Of a DNA stretch of 64,000 bases, positions 53,378 to 62,482 are shown in pieces. The position numbers were made by a program, and so were the translations under genes. The notes under the pieces are model-generated. The model was given only the letters and a program-made list of their open reading frames with translations, was not told the origin of the DNA and did no database searches. This DNA is from Microbacterium sp. BLY (GTDB taxonomy: Bacteria; Actinomycetota; Actinomycetes; Actinomycetales; Microbacteriaceae): assembly GCF_017939615.1 (NCBI RefSeq), contig NZ_JAGKSR010000001.1:1488001-1552000 (forward strand). Reading direction: 5' to 3'. Numbering within the stretch: the stretch's first letter is position 1; the number at the start of each line of letters is the position of its first letter.

Positions 53378-54139
53378 ATGGAGATCACGACCACCGACCT
53401 CGGGCTCGCCGCCCGCGTCCAGCACCTGAAGAAGACCTACGGTTCGGGCGAGGGCACCGTCCACGCGCTCGACGACGTGAGCGTCGGCATCCGCCGCGGA
53501 CAGTTCACCGCCATCATGGGCCCGTCCGGATCCGGCAAGTCCACGCTCATGCACATCATGGCCGGTCTCGACAGCCCGACCGAGGGGCGCGCGTGGATCG
53601 GCGACACCGAGATCACCGGCCTCGGCGACCTCGACCTGACGATCCTGCGCCGCCGCCGCGTCGGCTTCATCTTCCAGGCCTTCAACCTCGTCCCCACGCT
53701 CGACGCCCTGGGGAACATCCTCCTGCCCTTCGAGCTCGACGGCCGCCGCCCCAGCGCGATCGAACGCGCGCGGATCGACGGCCTCATCGAGACGCTCGGC
53801 CTCGGCAAGCGCCTCGGCCACCGCCCGCACCAGCTCTCGGGCGGACAGCAGCAGCGGGTGGCCATCGCCCGAGCCCTCGCCACGGCCCCCGACCTCGTCT
53901 TCGCGGACGAGCCCACGGGCAACCTCGACTCGCAGACCGGTCGGGAGGTGCTGCGCCTGCTCGCCGCCGCCAGCCGGGAGCACGGACAGTCGATCGCGAT
54001 GGTCACCCACGACGCGATCGCGGCCAGCCACGCCGACCGGGTGCTCTACCTCGGCGACGGACGCATCGTCGCGGACCACCCGCGGCAGACCGCGGAGCAG
54101 ATCTCGGCCTACATGCTCGCCGCGGAGGTGTCGGCATGA
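53378..54139 (+). CDS. ABC transporter ATP-binding protein (LolD/MacB-like)
   Basis: A 253-residue ATPase of the MacB/LolD mechanotransmission class. Walker [13 protein letters not shown], signature [17 protein letters not shown], Walker [17 protein letters not shown] and [22 protein letters not shown] are all present. TAGCGT (53365-53370) ends 7 nt before ATG 53378, so the pair probably has its own leaderless promoter. The end overlaps the permease ATG. Confidence 0.95.
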   Translation: MEITTTDLGLAARVQHLKKTYGSGEGTVHALDDVSVGIRRGQFTAIMGPSGSGKSTLMHIMAGLDSPTEGRAWIGDTEITGLGDLDLTILRRRRVGFIFQAFNLVPTLDALGNILLPFELDGRRPSAIERARIDGLIETLGLGKRLGHRPHQLSGGQQQRVAIARALATAPDLVFADEPTGNLDSQTGREVLRLLAAASREHGQSIAMVTHDAIAASHADRVLYLGDGRIVADHPRQTAEQISAYMLAAEVSA

Positions 54140-55596
54140 CCGCGCTCGCCACGGTCGTCCCGGAGACGCGGACGACCGGACCCCGGCTGGCCTGGCTCCG
54201 CGACCGCGGCATGGGCGCGAGCGTCCTCGTCGCCGCGCTGTCGTCGGCGTTCGGCGTCTTCCTCGTCGAGATCACGGCGTACATCGGCGCCGTGCTCCAG
54301 GCGGACCCGTTCCTCGGCGACAGCGGCACGCTCGCCGTCGTCGTCGCCATCCTGTCCGTGCTGCTGACCGCGGTCGCGATGTACGTGGCGGCGATCGTGA
54401 CGGCCAACACCTTCTCGACGATCATCGCCGGCCGCACGCGCCAGATCGCGCTCCTGCGTCTGATCGGGGCGACGTCGCGCTCGCAGCGGGTTCAGGTCGG
54501 TCGGCAGGGCCTCATCGTCGGCCTCCTCGGGGCCTCCCTCGGCCTGCTCGCCGGTCTGCTCCTCTCGGCGGCCGCCGTGCAGCTCGGCGCCCAGCTGGTC
54601 ACCACGCCGCCCTCGTCCTTCTCGCTCGCGCAGCCGGGGATCGCGCTTCCCGCACTCGGCGTCGCCCTCACCACCTGGGCGGCCGCCTGGGTGGGGTCGC
54701 GCCGCGTGCTCGCCGTGACGCCGCTGCAGGCCCTCGGCGGGGCCGTCGAGCGCACGCGCGACGAGGTCTCCGGCCGCAAGGGCCGTCACGTCGGCGCCTG
54801 GGTGCTGCTCATCTCCGGAGCCGCGCTCCTGGTGGGCGGCGTGGTCCTGGGGCTCGTGACGCCGCTCGGGGTGATCGTCGCCTTCTTCGGCGGCATCCTG
54901 TCGTTCACCGGCCTGGCTCTGGGGTCCGTCCTGTTCATGCCGCCCGTCCTCCGGCTCGTCGGTCGGATGTTCGGGTCGAGTGCAACCGCCCGCCTCGCCG
55001 CCGAGAACGCCCTGCGGTACCCGGAGCGGTCGTCGCGCATGGCCATCGGCGTCGTCATGGGGGTCACGCTGGTGACGATGTTCGCGGTGGCGCTGGAATC
55101 GGCGAAGCGCCTGATGACGAGCCAGACCACGGAGGAGATCCCGGCCGAGTTCTTCGCGCCGTACGACGCCTTCGCCGCGATCATGATGGTGCTCGTGGCG
55201 GTCTCCGCGGTCATCGCCGCCGTCGGTCTCGTCAACCTCCTCACCATCGGCGTCGTGCAGCGTCGTCGCGAACTGGGGCTGCTGCGCTCGATCGGCCTGT
55301 CCAACCGCCAGGTGCGCCGCATGGTGCTCCTCGAGGCGACGCACATCACGGTGGCCGCGACGCTCACGGGACTCGTGCTCGGGGTGCTGTACGGATGGAT
55401 CGCGGCGCAGTCGCTGCTGGGCTCGGTGCCGGTCCTGCCGGAGTTCACCCCCGCCGGCCTCGTGGCGCCGCAGGTGCCGTGGCTGCCCGTCGCGATCATC
55501 GTCGCGGCGACCGCGCTGCTCACGCTGGTGGCGGCGGCGACGCCGACCCGGCTGGCGACGCGCGTGGCCCCGGTCGAGGCGCTCGCCGCCGACTGA
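54136..55596 (+). CDS. FtsX-like ABC transporter permease (double FtsX domain)
   Basis: A 486-residue permease with two FtsX units. The first (about residues 60-205) includes FSTIIAGRTRQIALLRLIGAT; the second (about 340-480) includes VVQRRRELGLLRSIGLSNRQVRRMVLLEA, the classic FtsX coupling helix. Between them are four spans. The ATG overlaps the ATPase stop. Such pairs export antibiotics or lipids; with the adjacent two-component system it suggests envelope stress export (inference). Confidence 0.9.
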   Translation: MTALATVVPETRTTGPRLAWLRDRGMGASVLVAALSSAFGVFLVEITAYIGAVLQADPFLGDSGTLAVVVAILSVLLTAVAMYVAAIVTANTFSTIIAGRTRQIALLRLIGATSRSQRVQVGRQGLIVGLLGASLGLLAGLLLSAAAVQLGAQLVTTPPSSFSLAQPGIALPALGVALTTWAAAWVGSRRVLAVTPLQALGGAVERTRDEVSGRKGRHVGAWVLLISGAALLVGGVVLGLVTPLGVIVAFFGGILSFTGLALGSVLFMPPVLRLVGRMFGSSATARLAAENALRYPERSSRMAIGVVMGVTLVTMFAVALESAKRLMTSQTTEEIPAEFFAPYDAFAAIMMVLVAVSAVIAAVGLVNLLTIGVVQRRRELGLLRSIGLSNRQVRRMVLLEATHITVAATLTGLVLGVLYGWIAAQSLLGSVPVLPEFTPAGLVAPQVPWLPVAIIVAATALLTLVAAATPTRLATRVAPVEALAAD

Positions 55597-55614
55597 CGGC
55601 TCTAGGCTGGACGG

Positions 55615-56274
55615 ATGCCGTCGCCGTTCGATCAGTCTCCGTACCAGGTCCGACTCGACTGGGGTGTGGCCGGGCTCGCCCGGCTCGCTCCGGCCGACGT
55701 CGTGGTGGTGGTGGATGTGCTCCGGTTCTCCTCGACGGTGGCCGACGCGGTCGCCGGGGGAGCGGAGGTCGACCTCGCGTCCGCTCTCGAGTGGTCCCGC
55801 GACGGGGCGGCGGTGGCCGCCGCCGCCCCGGCCGGGTCCACCGTGCTGCTCGGCGCGATCCGCAATGCCGGTGCCGTCGCGCGGGCCGTGCAGGTCGAGC
55901 AGGAGCGGCGGCAGGGCCGCACCTCGGTCGCCCTCGTGCCGGCCGGCGAGATCGACGGCGCGGGGCAGTGGCGCGTGGCGGTGGAGGATCAGCTGGGAGC
56001 CGGAGCGATCGCGGCGGCTCTCACGGATCGGGGCATCGACCACACGGCGCCGGACGCGGCCGTCGCCGCCGAGGGGTTCCGCTCGCTGCGCCGCGCGCTG
56101 AAGCACCTGATCGGAGCGACGGGGTCGGGGCGCGAGCTCCAGGCCGGTGTCCCGGCGACCGAGCGGATCCGAGCCGCTGGGCTGGTGCCGACGAGCACGG
56201 CAGACGCGGCGCTGCTGGACGCGGTGGACGCGGTCCCTGTGCTGCGCGACGGGCGTTTCGTCCGCTACGAGTGA
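55615..56274 (+). CDS. comB: 2-Phosphosulfolactate phosphatase (ComB) family protein
   Basis: A 219-residue protein matching ComB, which in methanogens makes sulfolactate for coenzyme M. Recognised by VVVVDVLRFSSTVADAVAGGAEV at about residue 27, AGEI, and EDQLGAGAIAAAL. The role in actinobacteria is not coenzyme M synthesis and is unsettled. TAGGCT (55603-55608) ends 6 nt before ATG 55615. It stands alone between a transporter and a membrane gene. Confidence 0.82.
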   Translation: MPSPFDQSPYQVRLDWGVAGLARLAPADVVVVVDVLRFSSTVADAVAGGAEVDLASALEWSRDGAAVAAAAPAGSTVLLGAIRNAGAVARAVQVEQERRQGRTSVALVPAGEIDGAGQWRVAVEDQLGAGAIAAALTDRGIDHTAPDAAVAAEGFRSLRRALKHLIGATGSGRELQAGVPATERIRAAGLVPTSTADAALLDAVDAVPVLRDGRFVRYE

Positions 56275-56300
56275 GCGGGCATCCCGCGTAGGGTCGAGGC

Positions 56301-56723
56301 ATGAGGTTCCTCCCCGCTCTCCTCGTCGATGCCGTCTTCGTCCTCGTCTTCGCCGCCATCGGCCGGGCCTCCCACCAGGAGGACCCGGCAGGGTTCCTCC
56401 TCACGGCGTGGCCGTTCCTCGTGGCGCTGCTGCTCGGTCATGCGGTGGCGCTGGCCCTTCCCGCCCGCCCGCGCCGACCCTGGTCGCTGCTGTGGGGAGC
56501 GACGGTCTGGGTGGTCACCGTCGCGGGGGGCATGCTGCTGCGGGTGCTCAGCGGAGACACCGCGGAAGTGCCCTTCATCATCGTGGCCACCCTGGTGCTC
56601 GGCCTGTTCCTCCTCGGCTGGCGTGCGCTCGCCGTGCTCGTGCGGCGCCTCCGGGGCGGGCAGCCGCGGGAGACGGCTCCGCTGCCGGCGGACGGCTCCC
56701 GGGAGGACGACCCGTCCGCCTGA
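56301..56723 (+). CDS. DUF3054 family membrane protein
   Basis: A 140-residue protein with about four spans, opening with RFLPALLVDAVFVLVFAAIGRASH, a pattern typical of DUF3054, followed by LTAWPFLVALLLGHAVAL and PFIIVATLVLGLFLLGWRAL. No function is known. TAGGGT (56289-56294) ends 6 nt before ATG 56301, so it is probably transcribed leaderless rather than with comB. Confidence 0.85.
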   Translation: MRFLPALLVDAVFVLVFAAIGRASHQEDPAGFLLTAWPFLVALLLGHAVALALPARPRRPWSLLWGATVWVVTVAGGMLLRVLSGDTAEVPFIIVATLVLGLFLLGWRALAVLVRRLRGGQPRETAPLPADGSREDDPSA

Positions 56724-56755
56724 CGCGCCGTCTGCGGCGATCCGCTCTACGGACG

Positions 56756-57244
56756 TCAGCGGGGTGCCTGCGCGGCCAGCCGTGTGTCTGTCGTGATCTC
56801 GCGCCGCGTCCACGCGAACAGGTGCTGCGCGTCGAAGGTGCGGGAGCAACGGGCGCAGGAGGTCGCGCGCGTCGGACGCCGATGCCGGTAGGTCACGTGC
56901 CCGGCCGGGCAACGGCCCACCCACGGCGCGAGCTCCACCGCGGTCTCCCCGCGGTGGGTCGTGCCGCCGACGTATCCGAGGTCGCGGGCGACGCGCTTCC
57001 AGGCGGGGCCGTGCGCGGCCTGGTGACCGGCCAGCGCATGAGCGACCTCGTGCAGGAGCACCTGGTGGATCTCGTCGTCCTCGAAGCGGGCGGCGAGGTA
57101 GCGCGACACCGTGATGCGTTTCCGGGTGTAGTCGCACTGTCCGGCACGCCGCTTGGCATGGTCGAAGTCGAACGACCAGGTGTCGTCCAGATGCAACCGG
57201 ATCAGTGCTTCGCCCCAGACGCGCACGCGGTCAAGTTCCGCCAT
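56756..57244 (-). CDS. SprT-like zinc metallopeptidase domain protein
   Basis: A 162-residue protein with a zinc peptidase motif HEVAH (residues 65-69, in HQVLLHEVAHALAGH) and HGPAWKRVARDLG downstream, the SprT/Wss1 pattern. The C-terminal part has CPAGH and CARC pairs that look like a small zinc ribbon. Related eukaryotic proteins cut DNA-protein crosslinks; the bacterial role is unclear. TAACCT (57251-57256, minus) ends 6 nt before the ATG. Confidence 0.88.
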   Translation of the reverse strand: MAELDRVRVWGEALIRLHLDDTWSFDFDHAKRRAGQCDYTRKRITVSRYLAARFEDDEIHQVLLHEVAHALAGHQAAHGPAWKRVARDLGYVGGTTHRGETAVELAPWVGRCPAGHVTYRHRRPTRATSCARCSRTFDAQHLFAWTRREITTDTRLAAQAPR

Positions 57245-57288
57245 GCGCTCAGGTTATGGCATGCCGCCGACACCGGGGCGCTGCGACG

Positions 57289-57816
57289 TCATCCGGCGAT
57301 GAGCTGGGACGGCCGGCGGCGCTCCACGGCCTCGATGGCGAGGAGGACGGTCTCGAGCTCGCGGTCCTCGGCGCCGGACTCGCGCCGCAGGAACAGCGAC
57401 TGCTTGAAGCTCTCCCGCGCGGTCTCGTAGTCCCCGGCGTCGTAGGCGTTCTTGCCGTGGTGCTGGTACGCGAACGCCGCGATCGACAGCCAGCGCTGTC
57501 CTTCGGCCTCCGCCGCGCACGTGGCCAGCTCCTGCTCGGCGGCGGCATGGGCGCCCCGGTACTGCAGGATGGTCGCGTGGAGCACGCGGGCGCGGAGCAC
57601 GTCCTTGCGGGTGCCCGCCATGCGCGCCTGTCGCACGGCCTCGTCGGCGAGCACGAGGGCGTCGTCGAGGCGGCCGAGCACCTTCAACAGCCAGACGCGC
57701 TCGAGCAGGGCGGGAAGGCTGCGCTGGTCCTCGATCTCGGACAGGCGGGCGGCGCACTCGTCGAGATCGACCCGTTCGCGGAGGCTCTCCTGGTCGTATC
57801 CCCGGATCAAACTCAT
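57289..57816 (-). CDS. TPR-like hypothetical protein
   Basis: A 175-residue helical protein of unknown function. Regular helix pairs resemble tetratricopeptide repeats: LLKVLGRLDDALVLADEAV, ATILQYRGAHAAAEQELATC and YQHHGKNAYDAGDYETARESF. There is no membrane span. An SD (GGAAGGAGA) precedes ATG 57816; a longer in-frame start at 57870 lacks one. A protein-scaffold role is a guess. Confidence 0.72.
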   Translation of the reverse strand: MSLIRGYDQESLRERVDLDECAARLSEIEDQRSLPALLERVWLLKVLGRLDDALVLADEAVRQARMAGTRKDVLRARVLHATILQYRGAHAAAEQELATCAAEAEGQRWLSIAAFAYQHHGKNAYDAGDYETARESFKQSLFLRRESGAEDRELETVLLAIEAVERRRPSQLIAG

Positions 57817-57897
57817 TGCTCTCCTTCCGCGCGTCCCCGCCGCTGTCCTCGTCCAGTCTGCCTGCCGCATCCGTGCTCTGCGGGGCGGCGCGCCCGA

Positions 57898-58758
57898 TCA
57901 GCGCAGGAACAGCGACGCATCCGGGCGAGGGGAGGCGACGGAATCGGCATCCGTGACGATCCGGGCGCCCTGGAGGAAGGCGCGGGCCTCGTCGCCCTGG
58001 GCGATCTTGGCCGGGTGCGGGCCGGCGGCGAGCAGGCGCGGCAGCCATTCCGTCGGCAGCGGAGCGGCGGAGGCGGCGACGACGAGGTTGCCGAAGCGTC
58101 GTCCCTTGAGCACCTGGGTGTCGGCGAGGATCCCGATCTCGGGGAGCACCTCGGCGATCGTCGCCGCCTGCCGTCGCGCGAATGCGAGGCCGGGCCCGTC
58201 GGCCACGTTCACCAGCAGCACGCCGCCCGGCGCGAGCAGGGCGGTCAGTTCGCGGTAGAACTCCACGCTGGTGAGGTGCGCGGGCGTCTGGGCGCCCGAG
58301 TACACGTCGGAGACGACGAGGTCGCAGGCGTCGTGCAGCGCGCTGGGGAGCTTCCGCACCCCCTCGCGCGCGTCGCCGATGCGTAGGCGGATCGCCGCGC
58401 CCTTCGGCAGGGGCAGGTGCTCGCGGACGAGCTGCACGAGCGGGGCCTCCAGCTCGATCACCTGCTGGCGCGATCCGGGCCTGGTGGCCTCGATGTAGCG
58501 GGGGATGGTGAGCGCGCCGGCTCCCAGATGCACCGCGGTGAGCGGTCCGGAGCGGAGCTGGTCGATCACGGCTCCCATCCGCACGATGTACTCGAAGTGC
58601 AGGTGGGTGGGGTCGTCCAGGTCGACGTGGGACTGCGGGGTGTCGTCGACGACGAGTTCGAAGCCGCTCGTGAACTCGGACGGCACGATGCGGGCGAGGC
58701 CGCCGTGGTCGAGCCGGGTCTGGGGGTGCTCGGCGTCCCGTGCTCTCGTCCGTCCCAT
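57898..58758 (-). CDS. Spermidine-synthase-like methyltransferase-fold protein
   Basis: A 286-residue protein with the spermidine synthase fold: SHVDLDDPTHLHFEYIVRM near residue 43, LGAGALTIPRYIEATRPGS, the acidic VIELEAPL, and DLVVSDVYSGAQTP (Asp) near 165. Similar proteins in actinobacteria are annotated as fused or orphan spermidine synthases with uncertain activity. TAGGCT (58766-58771, minus) ends 7 nt before the ATG. Confidence 0.83.
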   Translation of the reverse strand: MGRTRARDAEHPQTRLDHGGLARIVPSEFTSGFELVVDDTPQSHVDLDDPTHLHFEYIVRMGAVIDQLRSGPLTAVHLGAGALTIPRYIEATRPGSRQQVIELEAPLVQLVREHLPLPKGAAIRLRIGDAREGVRKLPSALHDACDLVVSDVYSGAQTPAHLTSVEFYRELTALLAPGGVLLVNVADGPGLAFARRQAATIAEVLPEIGILADTQVLKGRRFGNLVVAASAAPLPTEWLPRLLAAGPHPAKIAQGDEARAFLQGARIVTDADSVASPRPDASLFLR

Positions 58759-58788
58759 GCCGTCGAGCCTACGCGGCGCCGACCACCG

Positions 58789-60054
58789 TCACCGCTGGTT
58801 GCCGAGCGCGCAGGTCTCCTGCTCGAGCGTCTGCCCCGAGATCTCCGGGGGCAGCGTCGCCCGCGGCGCCGGGGCGGCGGTCGCCTCGGGGGTCGACGGG
58901 GTCTCCGGTGTCGTGGGGGCCTCCGGGGCGGGGGTGACGAGCTCGACCCCGCGGTGCGTGGTCACGTCTCCGGTGAGCTGCAGCGGCCGGCCGGCCCGCA
59001 CGGCGTCCCACAGGGCGGCCGCCGCGGTCTCGTTGGGCACCACCTTGTCGTCGTCGTCCGGGTCGGCGACGTTCGGGTACTGCACGAAGACGAAGTCGCT
59101 GAAGCGCACGTCCTTCAGGGCGAGGGTGAGCTGGGTCAGTCGGAGCGGGTCGGCGAGCTCGTCGCTGGGGTCGATGTTGTCGGCGATGGCGTTGGTCAGC
59201 CGCAGCACCTTGGGGACGTCGGTCAGCGTCTCCTCGCTGAGGACCTTCTTGGCCAGTCGCGACATGTACTGCTGCTGGTTGGAGATCCGCGCCAGGTCGC
59301 TCTCGTCTCCCACGCCGTGCCGTGTGCGGATGAACTGGAGCGCCTCGACGCCCGAGACCGTGCGCATGCCCGCCGGCCAGTCGATGCCGGTGTGGCGGTC
59401 GCGGATGCCGTCGCCGGCGATGCACACGTCGACCCCGCCGATCGCGTCCGTGACGTCCATGACGCCGTCGAAGCTGATGCGGGCGGCGAACTCGATGGGG
59501 ATATCGCCCATCTCGCTGACGGTCTTCGCCACGCAGGAGAGCCCGGCGTGCTCGAACAGCGAGTTCATGGGCGCCTTCCGCATCGCCGAGGCGACGGAGC
59601 CGTCCTCGCGCGTGCATTCGGGAACGGGGACGCCGAGGTCACGCGGGAGGGAGACGACGGTCACGTTGCGCGGGGCGGCGGAGACGTGCACGAGGAGGTT
59701 GACGTCGTTGCGGCTCCGGCCGTCGGCTTCGGCGCAGCGCTCGTCGAAGAGCGCGGTGGCCTTGGGTCCGCATTCGTCGGTGCCCACGATCAGGATGCTG
59801 AAGGCCTTGTCGTCGGGGTACGCCCCGATCGTCGGCGGGTCGACCTCGGGCGCCGCCTCCAGGGTGACGGCTCCGTCGCCGATACGGTTGAACACGTCCC
59901 ACACGAGGAATCCGGCGACCGCCGCCGTCGAGACGAGGACCACGGCGAGCCCGATCGCGAGACCACGGAGGACCCGGGAGGTGCGGCTGCGTGCGGACTG
60001 CGGCGCATGGCGGGCGAGGGGAGGGCGATCGGCGTCTGATCCACGTCGGGGCAT
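58789..60054 (-). CDS. LCP family (LytR-CpsA-Psr) cell-wall polymer ligase
   Basis: A 421-residue membrane-anchored enzyme attaching glycopolymers to peptidoglycan. A single span at about residues 30-52 (GLAIGLAVVLVSTAAVAGFL) follows an Arg-rich cytosolic tail. The LCP domain has SILIVGTDE, RSRNDVNLLVHVSAAP, SLPRDLGVP and HTGIDWPAG...ALQFIRTRHG. The C-terminal Pro/Ala/Thr tail (about 370-405) looks wall-spanning. TAGGCT (60062-60067, minus) ends 7 nt before the ATG. Confidence 0.93.
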   Translation of the reverse strand: MPRRGSDADRPPLARHAPQSARSRTSRVLRGLAIGLAVVLVSTAAVAGFLVWDVFNRIGDGAVTLEAAPEVDPPTIGAYPDDKAFSILIVGTDECGPKATALFDERCAEADGRSRNDVNLLVHVSAAPRNVTVVSLPRDLGVPVPECTREDGSVASAMRKAPMNSLFEHAGLSCVAKTVSEMGDIPIEFAARISFDGVMDVTDAIGGVDVCIAGDGIRDRHTGIDWPAGMRTVSGVEALQFIRTRHGVGDESDLARISNQQQYMSRLAKKVLSEETLTDVPKVLRLTNAIADNIDPSDELADPLRLTQLTLALKDVRFSDFVFVQYPNVADPDDDDKVVPNETAAAALWDAVRAGRPLQLTGDVTTHRGVELVTPAPEAPTTPETPSTPEATAAPAPRATLPPEISGQTLEQETCALGNQR

Positions 60055-60113
60055 GCGGGGGAGCCTACCGCGACGGCCTGATGTTACGGGGGTATGACGA
60101 TTGTGGGAGGAAC

Positions 60114-60142
60114 TTGCAGGGAATTAGTTAGTCGTGAATACT
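60114..60142 (+). promoter_or_regulatory. AT-rich predicted promoter/operator of the sugar ABC operon
   Basis: TTGCAG (60114-60119) and AATACT (60137-60142) are 17 bp apart inside a patch far more AT-rich than its surroundings. TTAGTTAG (60124-60131) and a distal CCTAAC half-site suggest a repressor site. The gene start with AGAGGAGA lies at 60203. Confidence 0.55.
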
Positions 60143-60202
60143 TTTTCCTAACCCCGGTACGCACCCGATGCACACCTGGACTTTCAAAGAGGAGATCCCC
60201 CC

Positions 60203-61492
60203 ATGCACAAGCGCATTCTTCCGGCGGTGGCGCTCGGCGCCGTCGCCACGATCGCCCTGGCCGGCTGCGCCGGCGACAGCGGCGGCAACGGCTCTACCGA
60301 CGGCAAGGGCCAGGAGCTGACCGTCTGGATCATGAAGGGGACCAACCCCGACGCCACCGCCTTCTACGACAAGGTCTCGGACGCCTTCGAAGAGGAGACC
60401 GGCGCGAAGGTCACCATCGAGGAGATCCAGTGGGCCGACGCCCACGACCGCTTCGTCACCTCGATCGCCGGCGGCACCACCCCGGACATCGCCGAGACCG
60501 GCACCACCTGGACCGCCGAGTTCGCCGACGCCGGCGCGCTCCTCCCGCTCGACGAGTACGTCGACGCCGAGGACGGCCTGCGCGACGACCTCGTCGAGGG
60601 GCTCGCCGTCGCCGGCACCTACGACAAGGAGCTGTACGGCATGCCGTGGTACGCCGGCGTCCGCTCCATCGTCTACCGCACCGACGTGTTCGAGGAGCTC
60701 GGACTCGAGGCTCCGAAGACCTGGGACGACATCGTCGCCGCTGGCGAGGCCATCAAGGCCGCCAAGCCCGACATGCTGCCCTTCCCCGTCGCCGGTGACG
60801 CCGAGTTCCAGGTCTACCCCTGGGTCTGGGGCGCGGGCGGCGAGATCGCCACGAAGGACGGCGACACCTGGACCAGCGAGCTCGACAGCGCCGAGTCGCA
60901 GGCCGGCATCGAGTTCTACACGGGCCTCGCCACCGAGCACGGCTTCTCGTCGGCCGGTGCGACCACCTGGAAGGAGACCGACCTCCGGGACGCCTTCACG
61001 CAGGGCAACGTCGCGATGATGCTCTCCGGCTCCTGGACGCCGAACGCGCTCATCGAGGCCAACCCGGAGCTCGAGGGCAAGATCGGCGCCGCGGTCATCC
61101 CCGGCCAGGACGGCGGCATCGCTCCGTCCGTGCTCGGCGGCTCGCACCTGTCGGTGTTCAACACCACCAAGAACGCCGACCTCGCGTGGGAGTTCGTCAA
61201 GCTGATGACCACCGGTGAGTTCGCCGAGCAGTGGTCCGACGAGACCGGCTACTTCCCGGGCGTCCAGTCCGCGATGGAGGAGGCCCTCGCCTCGACCGAC
61301 CCGCTCGTCGCCCCGTTCGCGGAGCAGATGGTCGACGGCGGCGCGTCCGTCCCGGTCACGCCGAACTTCGGCGCCGTGCAGGCGAAGAAGACCACCAACG
61401 CCATGATCCAGGCCATCCTCAGCGGGCAGAAGGACGTCGCGACCGCGACGAAGGACGCCGCCGCCGAGATGACCGAACTGCTCAACCAGTAA
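60203..61492 (+). CDS. Sugar ABC transporter substrate-binding lipoprotein
   Basis: A 429-residue lipoprotein: signal peptide ending LALAGC (Cys about 23), then LTVWIMKGTNPDATAFYDKV and TPDIAETGTTWTAEFADAGALLPL, the family 1 solute-binding fold. GSWTPNALIEANPEL and EQWSDETGYFPG are near the C-terminus. Coupling with two permeases and a GH3 glycosidase suggests an oligosaccharide ligand such as chitobiose or a beta-glucoside (inference). There is no ATPase gene in the window; a shared MsiK-type ATPase is usual. Confidence 0.93.
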   Translation: MHKRILPAVALGAVATIALAGCAGDSGGNGSTDGKGQELTVWIMKGTNPDATAFYDKVSDAFEEETGAKVTIEEIQWADAHDRFVTSIAGGTTPDIAETGTTWTAEFADAGALLPLDEYVDAEDGLRDDLVEGLAVAGTYDKELYGMPWYAGVRSIVYRTDVFEELGLEAPKTWDDIVAAGEAIKAAKPDMLPFPVAGDAEFQVYPWVWGAGGEIATKDGDTWTSELDSAESQAGIEFYTGLATEHGFSSAGATTWKETDLRDAFTQGNVAMMLSGSWTPNALIEANPELEGKIGAAVIPGQDGGIAPSVLGGSHLSVFNTTKNADLAWEFVKLMTTGEFAEQWSDETGYFPGVQSAMEEALASTDPLVAPFAEQMVDGGASVPVTPNFGAVQAKKTTNAMIQAILSGQKDVATATKDAAAEMTELLNQ

Positions 61493-61507
61493 GGAACCAC
61501 TCCTTCC

Positions 61508-62482
61508 ATGTCGATGGTGCAAGCGCCACTGCCGGCCACGAAGGCGGAGCCCTCCTCCGCCTCCGTGGCCGGCGGCCGGAAGCGTCGGGGTCTCTCGATC
61601 GTCACGGCCCGCCCCTGGCTCCTCCTCGCTCCCGGGCTGATCATCCTCGCGGGTCTCATGCTCTGGCCGCTCGTGCAGGTGTTCCTCTACTCGCTGCAGG
61701 ACTACGGCCTGCGCGAGATCAACACCGGTGAGAGCAACTGGATCGGGCTGGACAACTACGCCGAGGCGCTCACCAATCCGACCCTGTGGACGGTGGTGCT
61801 CCCCAACACGGTCGGCTTCGCGGCCGTCGCGGTGTTCACCACCGTCGCACTCGGGACCCTCGTCGCGCTGCTGCTGGCGCGGCTGGGAACCGTGTGGCGC
61901 ACCATCGTCTCCAGCTGCATCATGGTCGCGTGGGCGATGCCCGCCGTGACCGGCACCTACGTCTGGACCTTCATCTTCGATGCCGACCGCGGCATCTTCA
62001 ACAGCGTCCTGCAGGACCTCGGCCTCATCGACGGCCAGGTCAACTGGTTCACGAACCAGTGGTCGTTCTACGCGATCGTGCTGCTGAACGTCGTCCACCA
62101 CGGCTTCCCGTTCGTGGCGATCACCGTGCTCGCCGGCCTGCTCGGCGTCTCGAAGGAGATGCTCGAGGCCGCGGCGCTCGACGGAGCCGGTGCCTGGCGT
62201 CGCTTCTGGAAGATCATCTTCCCGACGCTCAAGCCCGTCTTCTCCGTCGTCATCATCCTGTCGACCATCTGGGACTTCAAGGTCTTCGCGCAGGTCTACC
62301 TCATGCCCGGCGGCAGCGGCGGCAACCGTCAGGTGCTCAACCTCGGCGTGTGGTCGTACGTCGAATCGTTCGGCCAGAACCGGTACGGCTTCGGCGCCGC
62401 GCTCGCGGTGCTGCTCACCCTCGTGCTGATCGGCATCACGATCGTGTACATCCGCTCCCTCATGAAGGAGGACGAGCTGTGA
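61508..62482 (+). CDS. Carbohydrate ABC transporter permease 1 (MalF-like)
   Basis: A 324-residue permease with six spans and an N-terminal cytosolic tail rich in Ala, Pro and Arg. The coupling loop EAAALDGAGAWRRFWKIIFPTLKPVF is typical of the MalF branch; FLYSLQDYGLREINTG lies in the first outer loop. ATG 61508 is 15 bp past the binding-protein stop. The end overlaps the second permease (GTGA). Confidence 0.94.
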   Translation: MSMVQAPLPATKAEPSSASVAGGRKRRGLSIVTARPWLLLAPGLIILAGLMLWPLVQVFLYSLQDYGLREINTGESNWIGLDNYAEALTNPTLWTVVLPNTVGFAAVAVFTTVALGTLVALLLARLGTVWRTIVSSCIMVAWAMPAVTGTYVWTFIFDADRGIFNSVLQDLGLIDGQVNWFTNQWSFYAIVLLNVVHHGFPFVAITVLAGLLGVSKEMLEAAALDGAGAWRRFWKIIFPTLKPVFSVVIILSTIWDFKVFAQVYLMPGGSGGNRQVLNLGVWSYVESFGQNRYGFGAALAVLLTLVLIGITIVYIRSLMKEDEL